A DNA stretch of 64,000 nucleotides from Pseudoroseicyclus tamaricis (GTDB taxonomy: Bacteria > Pseudomonadota > Alphaproteobacteria > Rhodobacterales > Rhodobacteraceae). The DNA is taken from contig NZ_JAAFYS010000002.1 of NCBI RefSeq assembly GCF_012070395.1, positions 496,001-560,000 on the forward strand, read 5' to 3'. Positions 8,473-18,717 of the stretch are shown here, piece after piece. Each line of letters begins with the position of its first letter. Position 1 is the first letter of the stretch. A program made the translations under genes and the position numbers. The notes under the pieces were generated by a model. It saw nothing but the letters and a program-made list of their open reading frames with translations, was not told the origin of the DNA and made no database searches.

Positions 8473-9495
8473 TCAGGCAGTGGAGCGGACGACGAGCCGG
8501 GCTGTGACCGTCTCGCGCTGCTGGGGGATTGCGGGGTTGCGCAGCCGCGCGCCGATCATGCGCGTGATGGCGGCGACGCGGGTACCGAGCGGGATGGATA
8601 CGGTCGTGAGATCGTAGGCCCGCCAGTTGGACTGGGCGACGTTGTCGAAGCCGATCACCGCCGCCTCCTCCGGCACCCGGCGGCCCTGGTCGAAGCGCAG
8701 CGCGTCGAGCGTGCCGAAGGCGGAGACGTCGTTGGCCGCGAAGAAGGCCGTCGCGCTGCCACCCGCGGTGAGATAGCCGTTCACCGCACTGCGCGCCGTA
8801 TCGTAATCGAAGTCCCCCTCAATCCGCCCGGCGAAGGCGAGGCCCTCTTCGCCGATTGCCGCCCGGACGGCGGCATCGCGGTCGACATCGGAATTGGCGT
8901 AATCGGTGCCGCCCACATAGAGCACCTCGCGGTGACCGGCGGCGCGGAAGAGGCGGATGGCGTGGCGGATGCCCTCGTGCTGTTCGACCTTCAGAAAATC
9001 CACCGTCTGCCCTGCTGCCTCCGGCGGCTCCTCTCCGAAATAGGGATAGATCGCAGGCGAAGAGCCGAAGAGCGGCAGGAGCGTGCCGGGCATGATCTTG
9101 TCCATGAAGGCGATGACCAGCGCCGGGCGGTAATCCTGCACGCGGATCAGACTGGCGTAATCGGCCATGTGGTTGGGGATGCGGTAGATCACCGGCGTCA
9201 GCGCCATCTCCTGCAGCGACTGGCAGATCAAGTCGACCTCCTGGCTCTCCCAGGGGTGAGCGAGCGTGGGGACGACGAGGGCGACGAGATCGGTGCGTCC
9301 AGTGGCCATGGCGCGGGCCGTCTTGTCGGGCGCGTAGCCAACCTCGGCTGCCTTGGCGAGGATGTCACGGCGCAACTCGCCCCGCACGCTCGCTTCGGGA
9401 TTGAAGGCGCGGCTGACCATGACGCGACTCACGCCAAGCGCCTGGGCGACGTCGTTTGCCGTGGCTCGGGGGCGAGGGCGTCCGGTATCCGTCAT
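8473..9495 (-). CDS. LacI-family transcriptional regulator
   Basis: A 340-residue LacI/GalR repressor. The N-terminal helix-turn-helix reads ATANDVAQALGVSRVMVSRAF with the hinge helix near KTARAMATGRTDLVALV, followed by a periplasmic-binding-protein-like sensor domain ending DLTTVSIPLGTRVA. The ATG at 9495 lies inside a palindrome (9494-9518), which suggests autoregulation. It is divergent from the ABC binding protein at 9669 and followed by the DUF5054 gene. It most likely represses both directions until a sugar binds. Confidence 0.93.
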   Translation of the reverse strand: MTDTGRPRPRATANDVAQALGVSRVMVSRAFNPEASVRGELRRDILAKAAEVGYAPDKTARAMATGRTDLVALVVPTLAHPWESQEVDLICQSLQEMALTPVIYRIPNHMADYASLIRVQDYRPALVIAFMDKIMPGTLLPLFGSSPAIYPYFGEEPPEAAGQTVDFLKVEQHEGIRHAIRLFRAAGHREVLYVGGTDYANSDVDRDAAVRAAIGEEGLAFAGRIEGDFDYDTARSAVNGYLTAGGSATAFFAANDVSAFGTLDALRFDQGRRVPEEAAVIGFDNVAQSNWRAYDLTTVSIPLGTRVAAITRMIGARLRNPAIPQQRETVTARLVVRSTA

Positions 9496-9518
9496 ATTGT
9501 TGTAACCGCGTACAATAT
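9494..9518. promoter_or_regulatory. Putative LacI operator between divergent units
   Basis: ATATTGT at 9494-9500 and ACAATAT at 9512-9518 form an inverted repeat. Nested in it is TTGTAACCGCGTACAA (9500-9515), which has the size and central CG of LacI-family operators. It overlaps the start codon of the LacI gene and lies about 150 bases before the ABC operon. Assignment to that regulator is by position. Confidence 0.6.
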
Positions 9519-9668
9519 CTGGGTCAGCTCAGCGAAACCTACTGACGTTCGATGGGAAATCCAGCAGAAAATCTCGTGGGGCAAGATTGAACGCGTGTTC
9601 ATTCGCCTGTCACAGACTCACCCCATGGTCCGCGCCATTCGACACCCATTCTCTGACAGGGGAACGAC

Positions 9669-10988
9669 ATGACACGCATGACGACCGTGGCCCTCGCCGC
9701 GCTCATTGCCGGCTCCGCCGCCGAGGCGCAGGACCTGCGCATCCTTTCCGCCGTGACCGGCGGCAAGGACGCCGAGGAGCAGGAGTTCTTCGTCGCCGAA
9801 CTTGAGGAGCATCTCGGTCTCGACATCGAGATGATCAAGCCGGCTGCCGACTACAACAATGTGCTCTTCACCTCGCTGGCCTCCGGCGAGCAGTTCGACC
9901 TGATCTACGGCGACAGCTCCATGCTGCCGACGCTCGTCGATCAGGGCGCGATCATGCAGCTGAACGACATCATCGAGAGCTCCGCCGTCCTCTCCGACCC
10001 GGCGGTGATCCCTGATGGCGAATGGGATCTCTTCGACATGGATGGCGCGCTCTACGGCGTGCCGAACAAGTTCGAAGGCGGCACGATGCCGATCGCCCGC
10101 GGTGACTGGATGGACGCCTGGGGCATGGAGCCGCCGGCGACCATCGAGGAGTGGGAAGCCTATTTCGACCGCGCGCAGGAGGAATACGGCGCCTACGGCA
10201 TCTCCTCTGCCGGTCTCTACGACATCCAGGGCTGGATGTCCGGCTGGGGCCTGAAGGCCGGCTATGTCGTGGATGACGCGGGCAACCGCACCATTCCCTA
10301 TGCCTCGGACGACGCCGCCGCGGCTTGGGACTGGTTCTGCGAGCTGACCGAGAAGGGCCAGCTCGACCCGAACTTCGCCTCCAATGGCTCGGGCGAGTTC
10401 CGCAACCTCTTCATGGCCGATCAGGCCGCCGCCGTCGGCTACTGGGACGCCTGGGTGGGCCTCTTCAACAACCTGATGGCCGAACAGAACCCCGAGTTCC
10501 GCGCGATGGGCGTCGCCGGTGCCGAAGGCCCGAACGGCGAGGTGATCCTTCGCCGCGGCAATGCCTCGCTCTGGATGATCCCCGCCAACGCGCAGAACGT
10601 CGAGAACGCGGTGGCCTTCCTCGAGTTCTGGCACTCACAGCCCGGCTACCTGATGGGCACGCTCGGCATCGAGGGCCACGACTACAACGTCGAGAACGGC
10701 GAGTACGTGCTCACCGAGATCGGCCAGGCCCACGGCATGGATCACGGCGCCCCCCGCGTCGCCTCCACCACCTGGGAGAACCCCTTCGGCGCCCTGCCCG
10801 GCGTGAACGAAGCGGAAGAGATCGTCATCGAGTATGCGACGACCGAGTACCAACCGCTCGACTGGGTCGACGCCCAGCCCATCGTCGAAGGCTACGCCTA
10901 CCAGGCAATGGCCTGCGAGATCACCGGCGAAGAGGCCGTCCAGCGCATGCAGGACGATCTGACCGCCGCCGGCCTCATCGACGGATGA
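9669..10988 (+). CDS. ABC sugar-type substrate-binding protein
   Basis: A 439-residue extracellular solute-binding protein (SBP_bac_1 type) with a Sec signal, MTRMTTVALAALIAGSAAEA, cleaved near residue 20. The mature protein has the alternating lobes of the family and is rich in Trp and acidic residues (for example DAWGMEPPATIEEWEAYF), as expected for a carbohydrate binder. AGGGGA precedes the ATG. It is the first gene of a three-gene operon with two permeases, each overlapping the next. The ligand is unknown; the linked GH38-like enzyme suggests a glycoside. Confidence 0.9.
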   Translation: MTRMTTVALAALIAGSAAEAQDLRILSAVTGGKDAEEQEFFVAELEEHLGLDIEMIKPAADYNNVLFTSLASGEQFDLIYGDSSMLPTLVDQGAIMQLNDIIESSAVLSDPAVIPDGEWDLFDMDGALYGVPNKFEGGTMPIARGDWMDAWGMEPPATIEEWEAYFDRAQEEYGAYGISSAGLYDIQGWMSGWGLKAGYVVDDAGNRTIPYASDDAAAAWDWFCELTEKGQLDPNFASNGSGEFRNLFMADQAAAVGYWDAWVGLFNNLMAEQNPEFRAMGVAGAEGPNGEVILRRGNASLWMIPANAQNVENAVAFLEFWHSQPGYLMGTLGIEGHDYNVENGEYVLTEIGQAHGMDHGAPRVASTTWENPFGALPGVNEAEEIVIEYATTEYQPLDWVDAQPIVEGYAYQAMACEITGEEAVQRMQDDLTAAGLIDG

Positions 10989-11932
10989 GCCTGATCGAAC
11001 GATACGGGATGGCGCGCCTCGGCGCGCCATCCGACCTCTGGCACCGCACCCGCCGTGCCCTCAGGCAACACTGGCCCTATTACCTGATGGTGCTGCCGGT
11101 GGTCGCCTATTTCGTCCTTTTCCTCTTCTGGCCGACGCTGCAGGGCCTCATCATCTCCTTCCAAAAATGGGGGCTCATGGGCCCGCAGGGCTGGGTCGGC
11201 TTCGAGAACTACGAGAAGGTCTTCTCCGACCGGACCGTCTTGCGCGCCTTGCGCAATACGCTCGTCATCTCCGCCGGCATCACGGTCCTCGGGGTCTTCC
11301 TGCCCATCCTCCCCGCGCTGGCGCTCATCGAGATCACGCCGCAGAAGGCGCGGCAGGGCTTCCAGACCGTGATCTACGCGCCCTATCTCATGAGCTGGGT
11401 GATCATCGTCGGCCTCTGGCTCAACACGCTCTCGCCCATCGGCCTTGTCAACTCGGCGCTCCTCGGCCTCGGCGTGATCGACCAGCCGATCCCCTTCCTC
11501 ACCTCGCGGCTCTGGGGGCAGCCGCTCGTCATCGGGCTGACAACGTGGAAGGATATCGGCTTTCTCGCGCTGATCTACTACGCCGCCCTCATGTCGCTGG
11601 ATCAGGAGATCCTCGACGCCGCCTCGCTCGACGGCGCCGGGCCCTCGGCCAAGATCCGCCATATCATCCTGCCGCATCTCGCGCCGGTCATGCGCGTCGT
11701 CTTCTTCCTGACGCTGCTCGGCAGCTTGCGCACCTTCGACAGTGCGCTCCTCCTTATGAACGGGCGCACGGCAGATACCGTGCGCACTCTTGCCGTCTTC
11801 ACCTACGAGCGGGGGATCCTGCGGTTCGACCTCGGCTTCGCCAGCGCCGCGGGCGTCCTGCTCCTCGGCATCTCGCTGGCCTTCCTGGCCCTCAGCCGGC
11901 TTCTGCCGGGCGTACGCGGAGGGATCGGCTGA
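10985..11932 (+). CDS. ABC sugar permease (MalF/UgpA-type)
   Basis: A 315-residue inner-membrane permease with about six membrane segments. The EAA loop that docks the ATPase is seen as LDAASLDGAGPSAKIRHIILP. The start overlaps the binding-protein stop as ATGA. It should pair with the next gene to form the channel. No ATPase gene follows, so the channel must borrow one, most simply the UgpC-type ATPases encoded at 17653 or 22911. Confidence 0.92.
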   Translation: MSLIERYGMARLGAPSDLWHRTRRALRQHWPYYLMVLPVVAYFVLFLFWPTLQGLIISFQKWGLMGPQGWVGFENYEKVFSDRTVLRALRNTLVISAGITVLGVFLPILPALALIEITPQKARQGFQTVIYAPYLMSWVIIVGLWLNTLSPIGLVNSALLGLGVIDQPIPFLTSRLWGQPLVIGLTTWKDIGFLALIYYAALMSLDQEILDAASLDGAGPSAKIRHIILPHLAPVMRVVFFLTLLGSLRTFDSALLLMNGRTADTVRTLAVFTYERGILRFDLGFASAAGVLLLGISLAFLALSRLLPGVRGGIG

Positions 11933-12774
11933 TGCTGGGCTCGCGCGCCTTCACCGGGCTCTCCTGGGCGTTCCTCATCGCCTTGTCGCTGACCATGGTC
12001 ATCCCGGTGCTCGGCGTCTTCGCGACGGCCTTCTCCTCGAAGCTCGCCTCGATGCAGCCCGGCGTGCGGCTCTGGCCGGACGAGCCCTCGCTCGAAGGCT
12101 TCGCCACGCTCTTCCGCCGCTTCCAGTTCTGGCGGCCGTTCCTCAACACCGCCTATGTGGTGGTCGTCGGCACGGTGCTGCACGTCGCACTCTGCGCGCT
12201 GGCCGGCTACGCGCTGGCGCAGGAGGATCTGCCGGGCCGCAACATCTTCGCCGGCATCATCCTCGTCACCCTGACGATCCCGACCCAGACGATCATGGTG
12301 CCGCTCTTCGTCGTCTTTCGCGACCTCGGCCTCCTCAACACGCTCTTCTCGCTGATCGTGGCCGAACTTGTCTCCGCCTTCTCGATCCTGCTCCTCAAGA
12401 GCTACTTCGAGCAGATCCCGAAGGAGATTCTCGAGAGCGCCCGCCTCGACGGGGCCGGGCCGCTGACGCTCTTCTGGCGGATCGCGGTGCCGCTGGCGCG
12501 GCCGGGGCTGATCACCATCACCGCCTTCAACGTCGTCTGGAAGTACAACATCTTCGTCGAGGCGCTGATCTTCATCAACGACCCCGACAAGGTGACGCTG
12601 CAGGTGGCGCTGCAATCGGTCGTCGGCGGCGAGGGTTCGACCTCCACCAACGACATCATCACGCCGAACGTCATGATGGCCGGCGTGGTGGTGGCGCTGG
12701 TGCCGCTCCTGCTCTTCTTCGCGCCGCTTCAGCGGTTCCTGACGCGGGGCACGATGATGGGCGCGGTCAAGTGA
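11932..12774 (+). CDS. ABC sugar permease (MalG/UgpE-type)
   Basis: A 280-residue permease, partner of the preceding one, with six predicted membrane spans and the EAA loop LESARLDGAGPLTLFWRIAVP. The start codon overlaps the previous stop (TGATG). Its stop overlaps the convergent PHP-domain gene by 8 bases, so the transporter operon ends here with no nucleotide-binding subunit. Confidence 0.92.
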   Translation: MLGSRAFTGLSWAFLIALSLTMVIPVLGVFATAFSSKLASMQPGVRLWPDEPSLEGFATLFRRFQFWRPFLNTAYVVVVGTVLHVALCALAGYALAQEDLPGRNIFAGIILVTLTIPTQTIMVPLFVVFRDLGLLNTLFSLIVAELVSAFSILLLKSYFEQIPKEILESARLDGAGPLTLFWRIAVPLARPGLITITAFNVVWKYNIFVEALIFINDPDKVTLQVALQSVVGGEGSTSTNDIITPNVMMAGVVVALVPLLLFFAPLQRFLTRGTMMGAVK

Positions 12775-14182
12775 CCCAGAGGGGCGAGGTGAGGGCGCGG
12801 ATGAGCGGCTGATCGAAGCTGCCCTGCCAGTCGGCATGGCCGGGGTTCCGCCCGGCCAGCCAGGCCCGCGCCTCCGCCAGCCGCGCCGCCCGGCTCGCCT
12901 CCGCCACGATCTGCGCGCGAAGGAAGCGCCGGGGGGCGAGGTCGAAGGCAAGCTCCGCGTCATCGGTCTCCAGCAATGCCGAAGCGATGCAGCCGGTGGC
13001 ATCCCAGAGCTCGAGCTTTTCGCCTGCAGCGCCGGTGGCAAGGGCGGTGAAGCGCGCCGGCCCGGCCGGCACCTCGGCCCCCTGCATCGCCTCGCCCGCC
13101 TTCAGCACCAGCCGCGGCCCCTCCGGGCTTTCGGTCACGAAGCTGCGGCCGGCCTTCATCGCCGCCAGCAGGCCAGCTTCGGACAACTCCTCGCACCAAA
13201 GGAAGGTGCAGGGACGGGCCAGCGTGAGCGGGTTGCCCTCCGGCTCCGCCCCCGGCTGGTGAAAGTCGGAGCCACCGATGGCCGCGATCCGCCGCCCCTC
13301 GGCCAACCGCCTCTGCCAGCGGGCAAGAGAGATGTGGTTGCCCGCCAGCCACGGCGCCTGCCAGACCTCCATCAGGTCAACCTCCTCGGGCAGCGGCCAG
13401 AGCCACGGATGGTCCGGCTTGTCGTGGTTGATCGAGAACAGCTGCCCCTCGGCCCTGATCCGCCTCACCATGCCCAGCACGTCCTCCCCGGTCTCGGTGC
13501 GGAAGTCCTCCACCGCCCGGGCGCCGTAGGCATTGGCGTGGCCGTTCGCCGTGGTGAACTCGTAGGCCGGCAGGAAGATCAGCTGCGGCGAGGAGGCGGC
13601 GTCAAAGTAGGCCTGCTGGGCGGTGACGGTGTTGTGGTCCGTGACCGCGAGGAAATCGAGCCCTTCGCGGAGGGCCGTCGCGTGCAGGTGCTCGGGCGCG
13701 CCCCTGGCATCTGAATGGAAGGTGTGCGCCTGTAGATCGCCGCGATACCACCCTGCCCTCTCGCGCCGCGGCTCCGGCGGCCTGGGGCGGGCCGCCACGG
13801 ACCGCGGCGTTCGGTCGAAGCGCACCTCGACGGTGACGTCGATCGCCGTCTCCGGGAGACGGTAAAGCCCGAGGAGGACAGACCAGCGGCCGGGCCACAT
13901 CCCCGGCCGATATCCCGGTGTCGCCGCGTCGGAGCCGACGAAGATCTCGTCCCTCGCCCCGCCCGACCAGCCGACCAGTCCGGCCGCAGACGGGAACGCG
14001 CTAAGGTCCGGATCCCCGAGGCCGAGGTCAATCACGCAGTCGTCCGATTTTGGATAGGTCAGCTTGATCTCGAGCCGCCCGACCCCCGCGGGCACGTCGA
14101 ACGCCAGGCTCCGGTAGCGCGCCTCCTGCAGGTCCGATTGCGAGAAGCTGGCGGTGAGAAGAAGGTCGGGGGCGGAGGTCAT
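12767..14182 (-). CDS. CehA/McbA-type PHP-domain metallohydrolase
   Basis: A 471-residue protein. The N-terminal 145 residues form a beta-rich domain; the PHP catalytic domain follows with its metal ligands visible: DLQAHTFHSDA (H-x-H near residue 155), LAVTDHNTV, INHDKPDHPW and GGSDFH. This pattern fits the CehA/McbA group, phosphoesterase- or carbamate-hydrolase-like enzymes. A C-terminal beta region follows. No signal peptide. It converges on, and overlaps by 8 bases, the ABC permease gene. It lies 228 bases after the IMPase gene on the same strand, so it could be the last member of that operon; a phosphoester role would fit. Confidence 0.82.
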   Translation of the reverse strand: MTSAPDLLLTASFSQSDLQEARYRSLAFDVPAGVGRLEIKLTYPKSDDCVIDLGLGDPDLSAFPSAAGLVGWSGGARDEIFVGSDAATPGYRPGMWPGRWSVLLGLYRLPETAIDVTVEVRFDRTPRSVAARPRPPEPRRERAGWYRGDLQAHTFHSDARGAPEHLHATALREGLDFLAVTDHNTVTAQQAYFDAASSPQLIFLPAYEFTTANGHANAYGARAVEDFRTETGEDVLGMVRRIRAEGQLFSINHDKPDHPWLWPLPEEVDLMEVWQAPWLAGNHISLARWQRRLAEGRRIAAIGGSDFHQPGAEPEGNPLTLARPCTFLWCEELSEAGLLAAMKAGRSFVTESPEGPRLVLKAGEAMQGAEVPAGPARFTALATGAAGEKLELWDATGCIASALLETDDAELAFDLAPRRFLRAQIVAEASRAARLAEARAWLAGRNPGHADWQGSFDQPLIRALTSPLWVT

Positions 14183-14409
14183 GCGGCTTGGTCCGTCAAA
14201 TGGAGATCGTGTCGGCAGAGCCAGGCGAACACGGGCGTCTGGATGAGGGTCACAGCCGGGCGAGCGCGTTGGGGGGCTCCAGCGCGCAGAGAGGTGCCGG
14301 CCCGCTCGACATCGGCTGCTGGATCATGACGGCTGTTCTCAACATGCTCGTGACGCTTCGCTGATCCCCTGCCCTGCGGCGGGCCGCCCTGCAGGATGAA
14401 AAGGGCCGC

Positions 14410-15201
14410 TCAAAGCCCGGTCGATGCCCCGGCAGCCCAGTCTTGCATCGCGCCGAACATCGCCGGCGTTGTGGCCAGAACCGGGGCCGCCCGGTCCATC
14501 GGGTGCGGTTCGGTGCGCCCGCCCGCTTCCTCGACCATCAGCAGGCCCGCGGCGCAATCCCATGGGGAGAGGAGCGGCTCGTAGAAGCCGAGGTAGTGGC
14601 CGGCGGCAACATGGGCGAGGCTGAGCGCGGCCGACCCGTTGCGCTGGAAGCTGCCGCCACGGGCCAGAAGGTCGCTGACAAGGTGCCCCAGCCGCCCGGG
14701 CGTGCCCGAGCCGATGGCCGTCAGCCCCTCGCTGAATGAGGCGGCGCCAGAGACAGAGAGGCGCGTGCCATTGCACCATGCGCCGCCGCCCGACGTGGCC
14801 GAATAGGTCCGCCCGCCGGAGGGATCGGCGATCCAGCCCGCGAGCACCCTGCCCTCGTGGCTGAGGCCGATCGAGACAGACCAGCCCCGCAGCCCGTGCA
14901 GGAAGGAGGCGGTGCCGTCGATCGGATCGACGATCCAGGTCCAGCCGCTCTGGCCGGCGGTGCCGCCCTGCTCCTCGCCGAGGATGGCGTCGCCCGGGAA
15001 GAGGCTCGTCAGGCGGGCGCGGATCATCGCCTCGACGTCGCGATCCGCCTCGCTCACCAGGTCCTGCGGGCCGGATTTCGCATCCCGGCTCAGGTCTTTG
15101 CGCCGGTGGAACCAATCGAGCGCAAGCGCCGCGGCCTCTGCTGTCAGCGTGGCTCCGGCCTCGATCCGGTCGATCCTCTCCATGTCTGCGCGCTCGGTCA
15201 T
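14410..15201 (-). CDS. Inositol monophosphatase family protein
   Basis: A 263-residue Mg-dependent phosphatase of the IMPase superfamily. Family motifs are present: ILGEEQGG (metal-binding Glu), WTWIVDPIDGTASFLHG (motif A, DPIDGT) and SPWDCAAGLLMVEEAGG (motif B, WD). The substrate could be inositol phosphate, histidinol phosphate or a sugar bisphosphate. Its start overlaps the LacI stop as ATGA and it ends a seven-gene operon with a glycerophosphodiesterase and an ABC importer, which favours a sugar- or inositol-phosphate produced by that enzyme. That link is inference. Confidence 0.9.
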   Translation of the reverse strand: MTERADMERIDRIEAGATLTAEAAALALDWFHRRKDLSRDAKSGPQDLVSEADRDVEAMIRARLTSLFPGDAILGEEQGGTAGQSGWTWIVDPIDGTASFLHGLRGWSVSIGLSHEGRVLAGWIADPSGGRTYSATSGGGAWCNGTRLSVSGAASFSEGLTAIGSGTPGRLGHLVSDLLARGGSFQRNGSAALSLAHVAAGHYLGFYEPLLSPWDCAAGLLMVEEAGGRTEPHPMDRAAPVLATTPAMFGAMQDWAAGASTGL

Positions 15202-16205
15202 GCGGGCCTCCGGGTCGAGGCGCGCTCGACAAGCGAGACGCCGATTTCGATGGTGCCGGCCGGGGCGGCAGGCTCGGCAATGCGCGCCAGCAGCGCCTTC
15301 AGGCTCGCGCTTGCGAGATCCGCGACGTCCTGACGGATGGTCGTCAGGTCATAGGCGGGCCAGGCGGCCTCCGCGATGTCGTCGCACCCCACTAGGGCGA
15401 AGTCGGCCGGTGCCGACAACCCCGCCTGCCGCAGCCGGTCGATGAAGCCGATGGCAAGGAAGTCGTTGGCGCAATGCACCCCGTCGACCGAGACTCCGGA
15501 GGCGAGGAAGCGCTCGGCCGCCTCCATGCCGCCAGCATGGTTCTGCGCCGCCCCCGCCACCTCGATGGCGAGGTCGAGCCCCAGCTCCCGCGCCACCGAG
15601 AGAAACCGCGTCTTTCGGGCATCGATGGTGTAGGAGGGACGCAGCTGGCCGACATAGGCGATGCGGCGGCAACCGGCCGCCTTCAGCACCTCCGCGGCCA
15701 TGCGCCCCGCGGCTTCGGTGTCCTGCACCACACGTGCGGCCCGATCACCGCCGGGCGCCTTGTTGACGAGCACCAGCGGCACGCCCCAGCGTGCGGATTG
15801 TTCGGCGATCTGCTGCGGGGGCGTGTCGGAGGTGACGATGGCGCCGGCCACGCTGTATTGCAGCATCATGTCGATCAGACGGGCCGGATCGTCGCCCTCG
15901 TTCCACGGCAGCAGGACCGGCCGGTACCCTTCGGCGACGAGCCCGCGGGCGAGAAGGTCGACCGTCCGCGCGCGGAAGGAATGGTCCATGTCCGAGACGA
16001 CGAGCGCAACCAGCTCCGACCGGCGCAGGATCAGGCTGCGGGCGAGGGAGTTGACGCGATAGCCGAGGCTCGCGGCGGCCTCCAGCACCTTGTCGCGGGT
16101 ATCGGGGGCGACGCTGGCGCCGTCGGTGAATGTCCGGCTGACAGCGGAGCGGGATACGCCCGCCCGCCGCGCCACATCGAGGGCCGTCACCTGCCGTTCG
16201 CTCAC
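15198..16205 (-). CDS. LacI-family transcriptional regulator (operon member)
   Basis: A 335-residue LacI repressor. The helix-turn-helix is TALDVARRAGVSRSAVSRTF and the hinge is near VNSLARSLILRRSELVALV; the rest is the ligand-sensing domain. It starts with GTG at 16205 (GTGA overlap with the preceding stop). Unusually it is the sixth gene of the operon it presumably controls, so its level should follow operon output. Its likely target is the palindrome at 22298-22313 before the binding-protein gene. Confidence 0.92.
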   Translation of the reverse strand: MSERQVTALDVARRAGVSRSAVSRTFTDGASVAPDTRDKVLEAAASLGYRVNSLARSLILRRSELVALVVSDMDHSFRARTVDLLARGLVAEGYRPVLLPWNEGDDPARLIDMMLQYSVAGAIVTSDTPPQQIAEQSARWGVPLVLVNKAPGGDRAARVVQDTEAAGRMAAEVLKAAGCRRIAYVGQLRPSYTIDARKTRFLSVARELGLDLAIEVAGAAQNHAGGMEAAERFLASGVSVDGVHCANDFLAIGFIDRLRQAGLSAPADFALVGCDDIAEAAWPAYDLTTIRQDVADLASASLKALLARIAEPAAPAGTIEIGVSLVERASTRRPA

Positions 16206-17652
16206 GCGTCAACCCGCCTGAGCGCCGCCAGAAGCATGTCCGCCCGGTCGAGATTGATCATCTCGGGCCGCAACGCCGCGATGCGGTCGAAGATGGCCGG
16301 GTCATCGCCGAAGTATTGCAGCATCGGGCGGATGCCGTTGGCGCGGCAGAGCGGTGCCTCCTCCGCCCAGTCCTCGATCTGGATCTCGCAGATCTGCGGC
16401 CGGATCATCTGTTGCATCGCCTCGAAGCCGCCGTAATGCACGGCATTGGCCTTGATGTTCGCCTCCGGCGCAGCGGCGCGCAAGTCCAGCATCAGGCGCG
16501 GATCGGGGGACCAGAAGAAGCAGTCGTCCATGAAGTCCATCTTGCGCACGAGGGCGATCAGCTCTTCGGCGGGCACGTCCTTGTCCTCGATATACATCCG
16601 CCGCCCGCGCGCCTGGCAGAGCGTGATGGCCTCGGCCAGTGTCGGAACCTCTGCGCCGGCCCATTTGGCGCCCTTCCACGACCCGGCATCGAGGCGCTTG
16701 AGCGCATCGAGGGTCATATCGGCGACGCGGCCGCTGCCGTCGGTCGTCCGGTCGACGGTGGGGTCGTGCATGACGACGATCGTGCCGTCGCCGGCGCGAC
16801 GCACGTCGAGTTCCAGCCAGTCGCAGCCGAAATCGTAGGTCAGGCGCGCCGCCTCCATCGTGTTCTCGGGCGCGATATGATTGATGCCTCGGTGGCAGAC
16901 GACCTCGATGCCGGTCGCCGGGCCGGCATCGAAGCCGCCGAGCCGCTCGGGGTTGTCGGTACAGATGCCAAGGACGGGCAGCGCCAGCAGATCGGCCAGC
17001 ACCTCGGGCCGCTCTTCGTGCCAGATGGCGACGCCGAGGCCCCGGCGCTTCGCCTCCGCCAGCAACTCGGGCGTGACGAGATCCTGCGGGCGTGGGCCGG
17101 CATGTTCCCAGCACAGGTGAACGATGTCGGCGCCCGTGGCTTCGGCGCGCGCGAAGGGGTCTTCGCCGGGCCGGACAAGCACCGTGACCGGCCATGGGCA
17201 GCCCGCCTCGATCAGCGCGCGGCTTTCGGCATCGTCGAAGGCGCCGAGCGCGGCGGGCGCGAAGCCGGCGCGGGTCAGATCCGCCACCGCGGCGGGGCCC
17301 GATCCGGGGGCCTTGAGGTCGAGATAGAGCGCCTGCCCGCGCCGCCGCGCATGGGCAATCGTCTGCGCCAGCGTCGGCAGGTCGGGCAGCATGCGGGCGA
17401 GCTCGTCGCGGGTGCAGCGCGCAATCTCGATCCGCCCGCCGTCCGGGCCGGGCACGATGGGATCATGGCTGACAACGGGCACGCCGTCGGCGGTGAGCCA
17501 GATGTCGGCCTCCCACATGTCGGCGCCGAGATCGGCGGCGATGTCGAAGGCCAGCGGCGTGCCCTCGGGCGCATGGGCGGAGGCGCCACGATGGGCGATG
17601 CAGAGCGGCCGCCCGTCGCGGCGGGCGGGCCATGGGTGGGTCAGCGACGGTC

Positions 17653-17656
<4 letters not shown>
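16202..17656 (-). CDS. Tandem glycerophosphodiester phosphodiesterase (two GDPD domains in one chain)
   Basis: A 484-residue protein, about twice a normal GDPD. Domain 1 (about 15-245) has AHRGASAHAPEGT, EADIWLTADGVPVVSHDP and LYLDLKAPG; domain 2 (about 250-480) has CHRGINHIAPENT, LELDVRRAGDGTIVVMHDP and MYIEDKDVP. Both keep the HR-G, E-x-D and H-D residues of the family, so both may be active. The enzyme cleaves glycerophosphodiesters such as glycerophosphoinositol to glycerol-3-phosphate plus an alcohol. There is no signal peptide, so it acts in the cytosol on an imported diester. It starts with GTG, overlapping the ATPase stop (GTGA). Confidence 0.9.

Positions 17657-18716
<1,060 letters not shown>

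Positions 18717-18717
<1 letters not shown>

Noticed and set aside
14183-14409. Frame ending VFAWLCRHDLHLTDQAA with a stop overlapping the PHP start
   Set aside because: No start codon or recognisable domain; the upstream part is Arg/Ala-rich noise. The overlap is probably chance.
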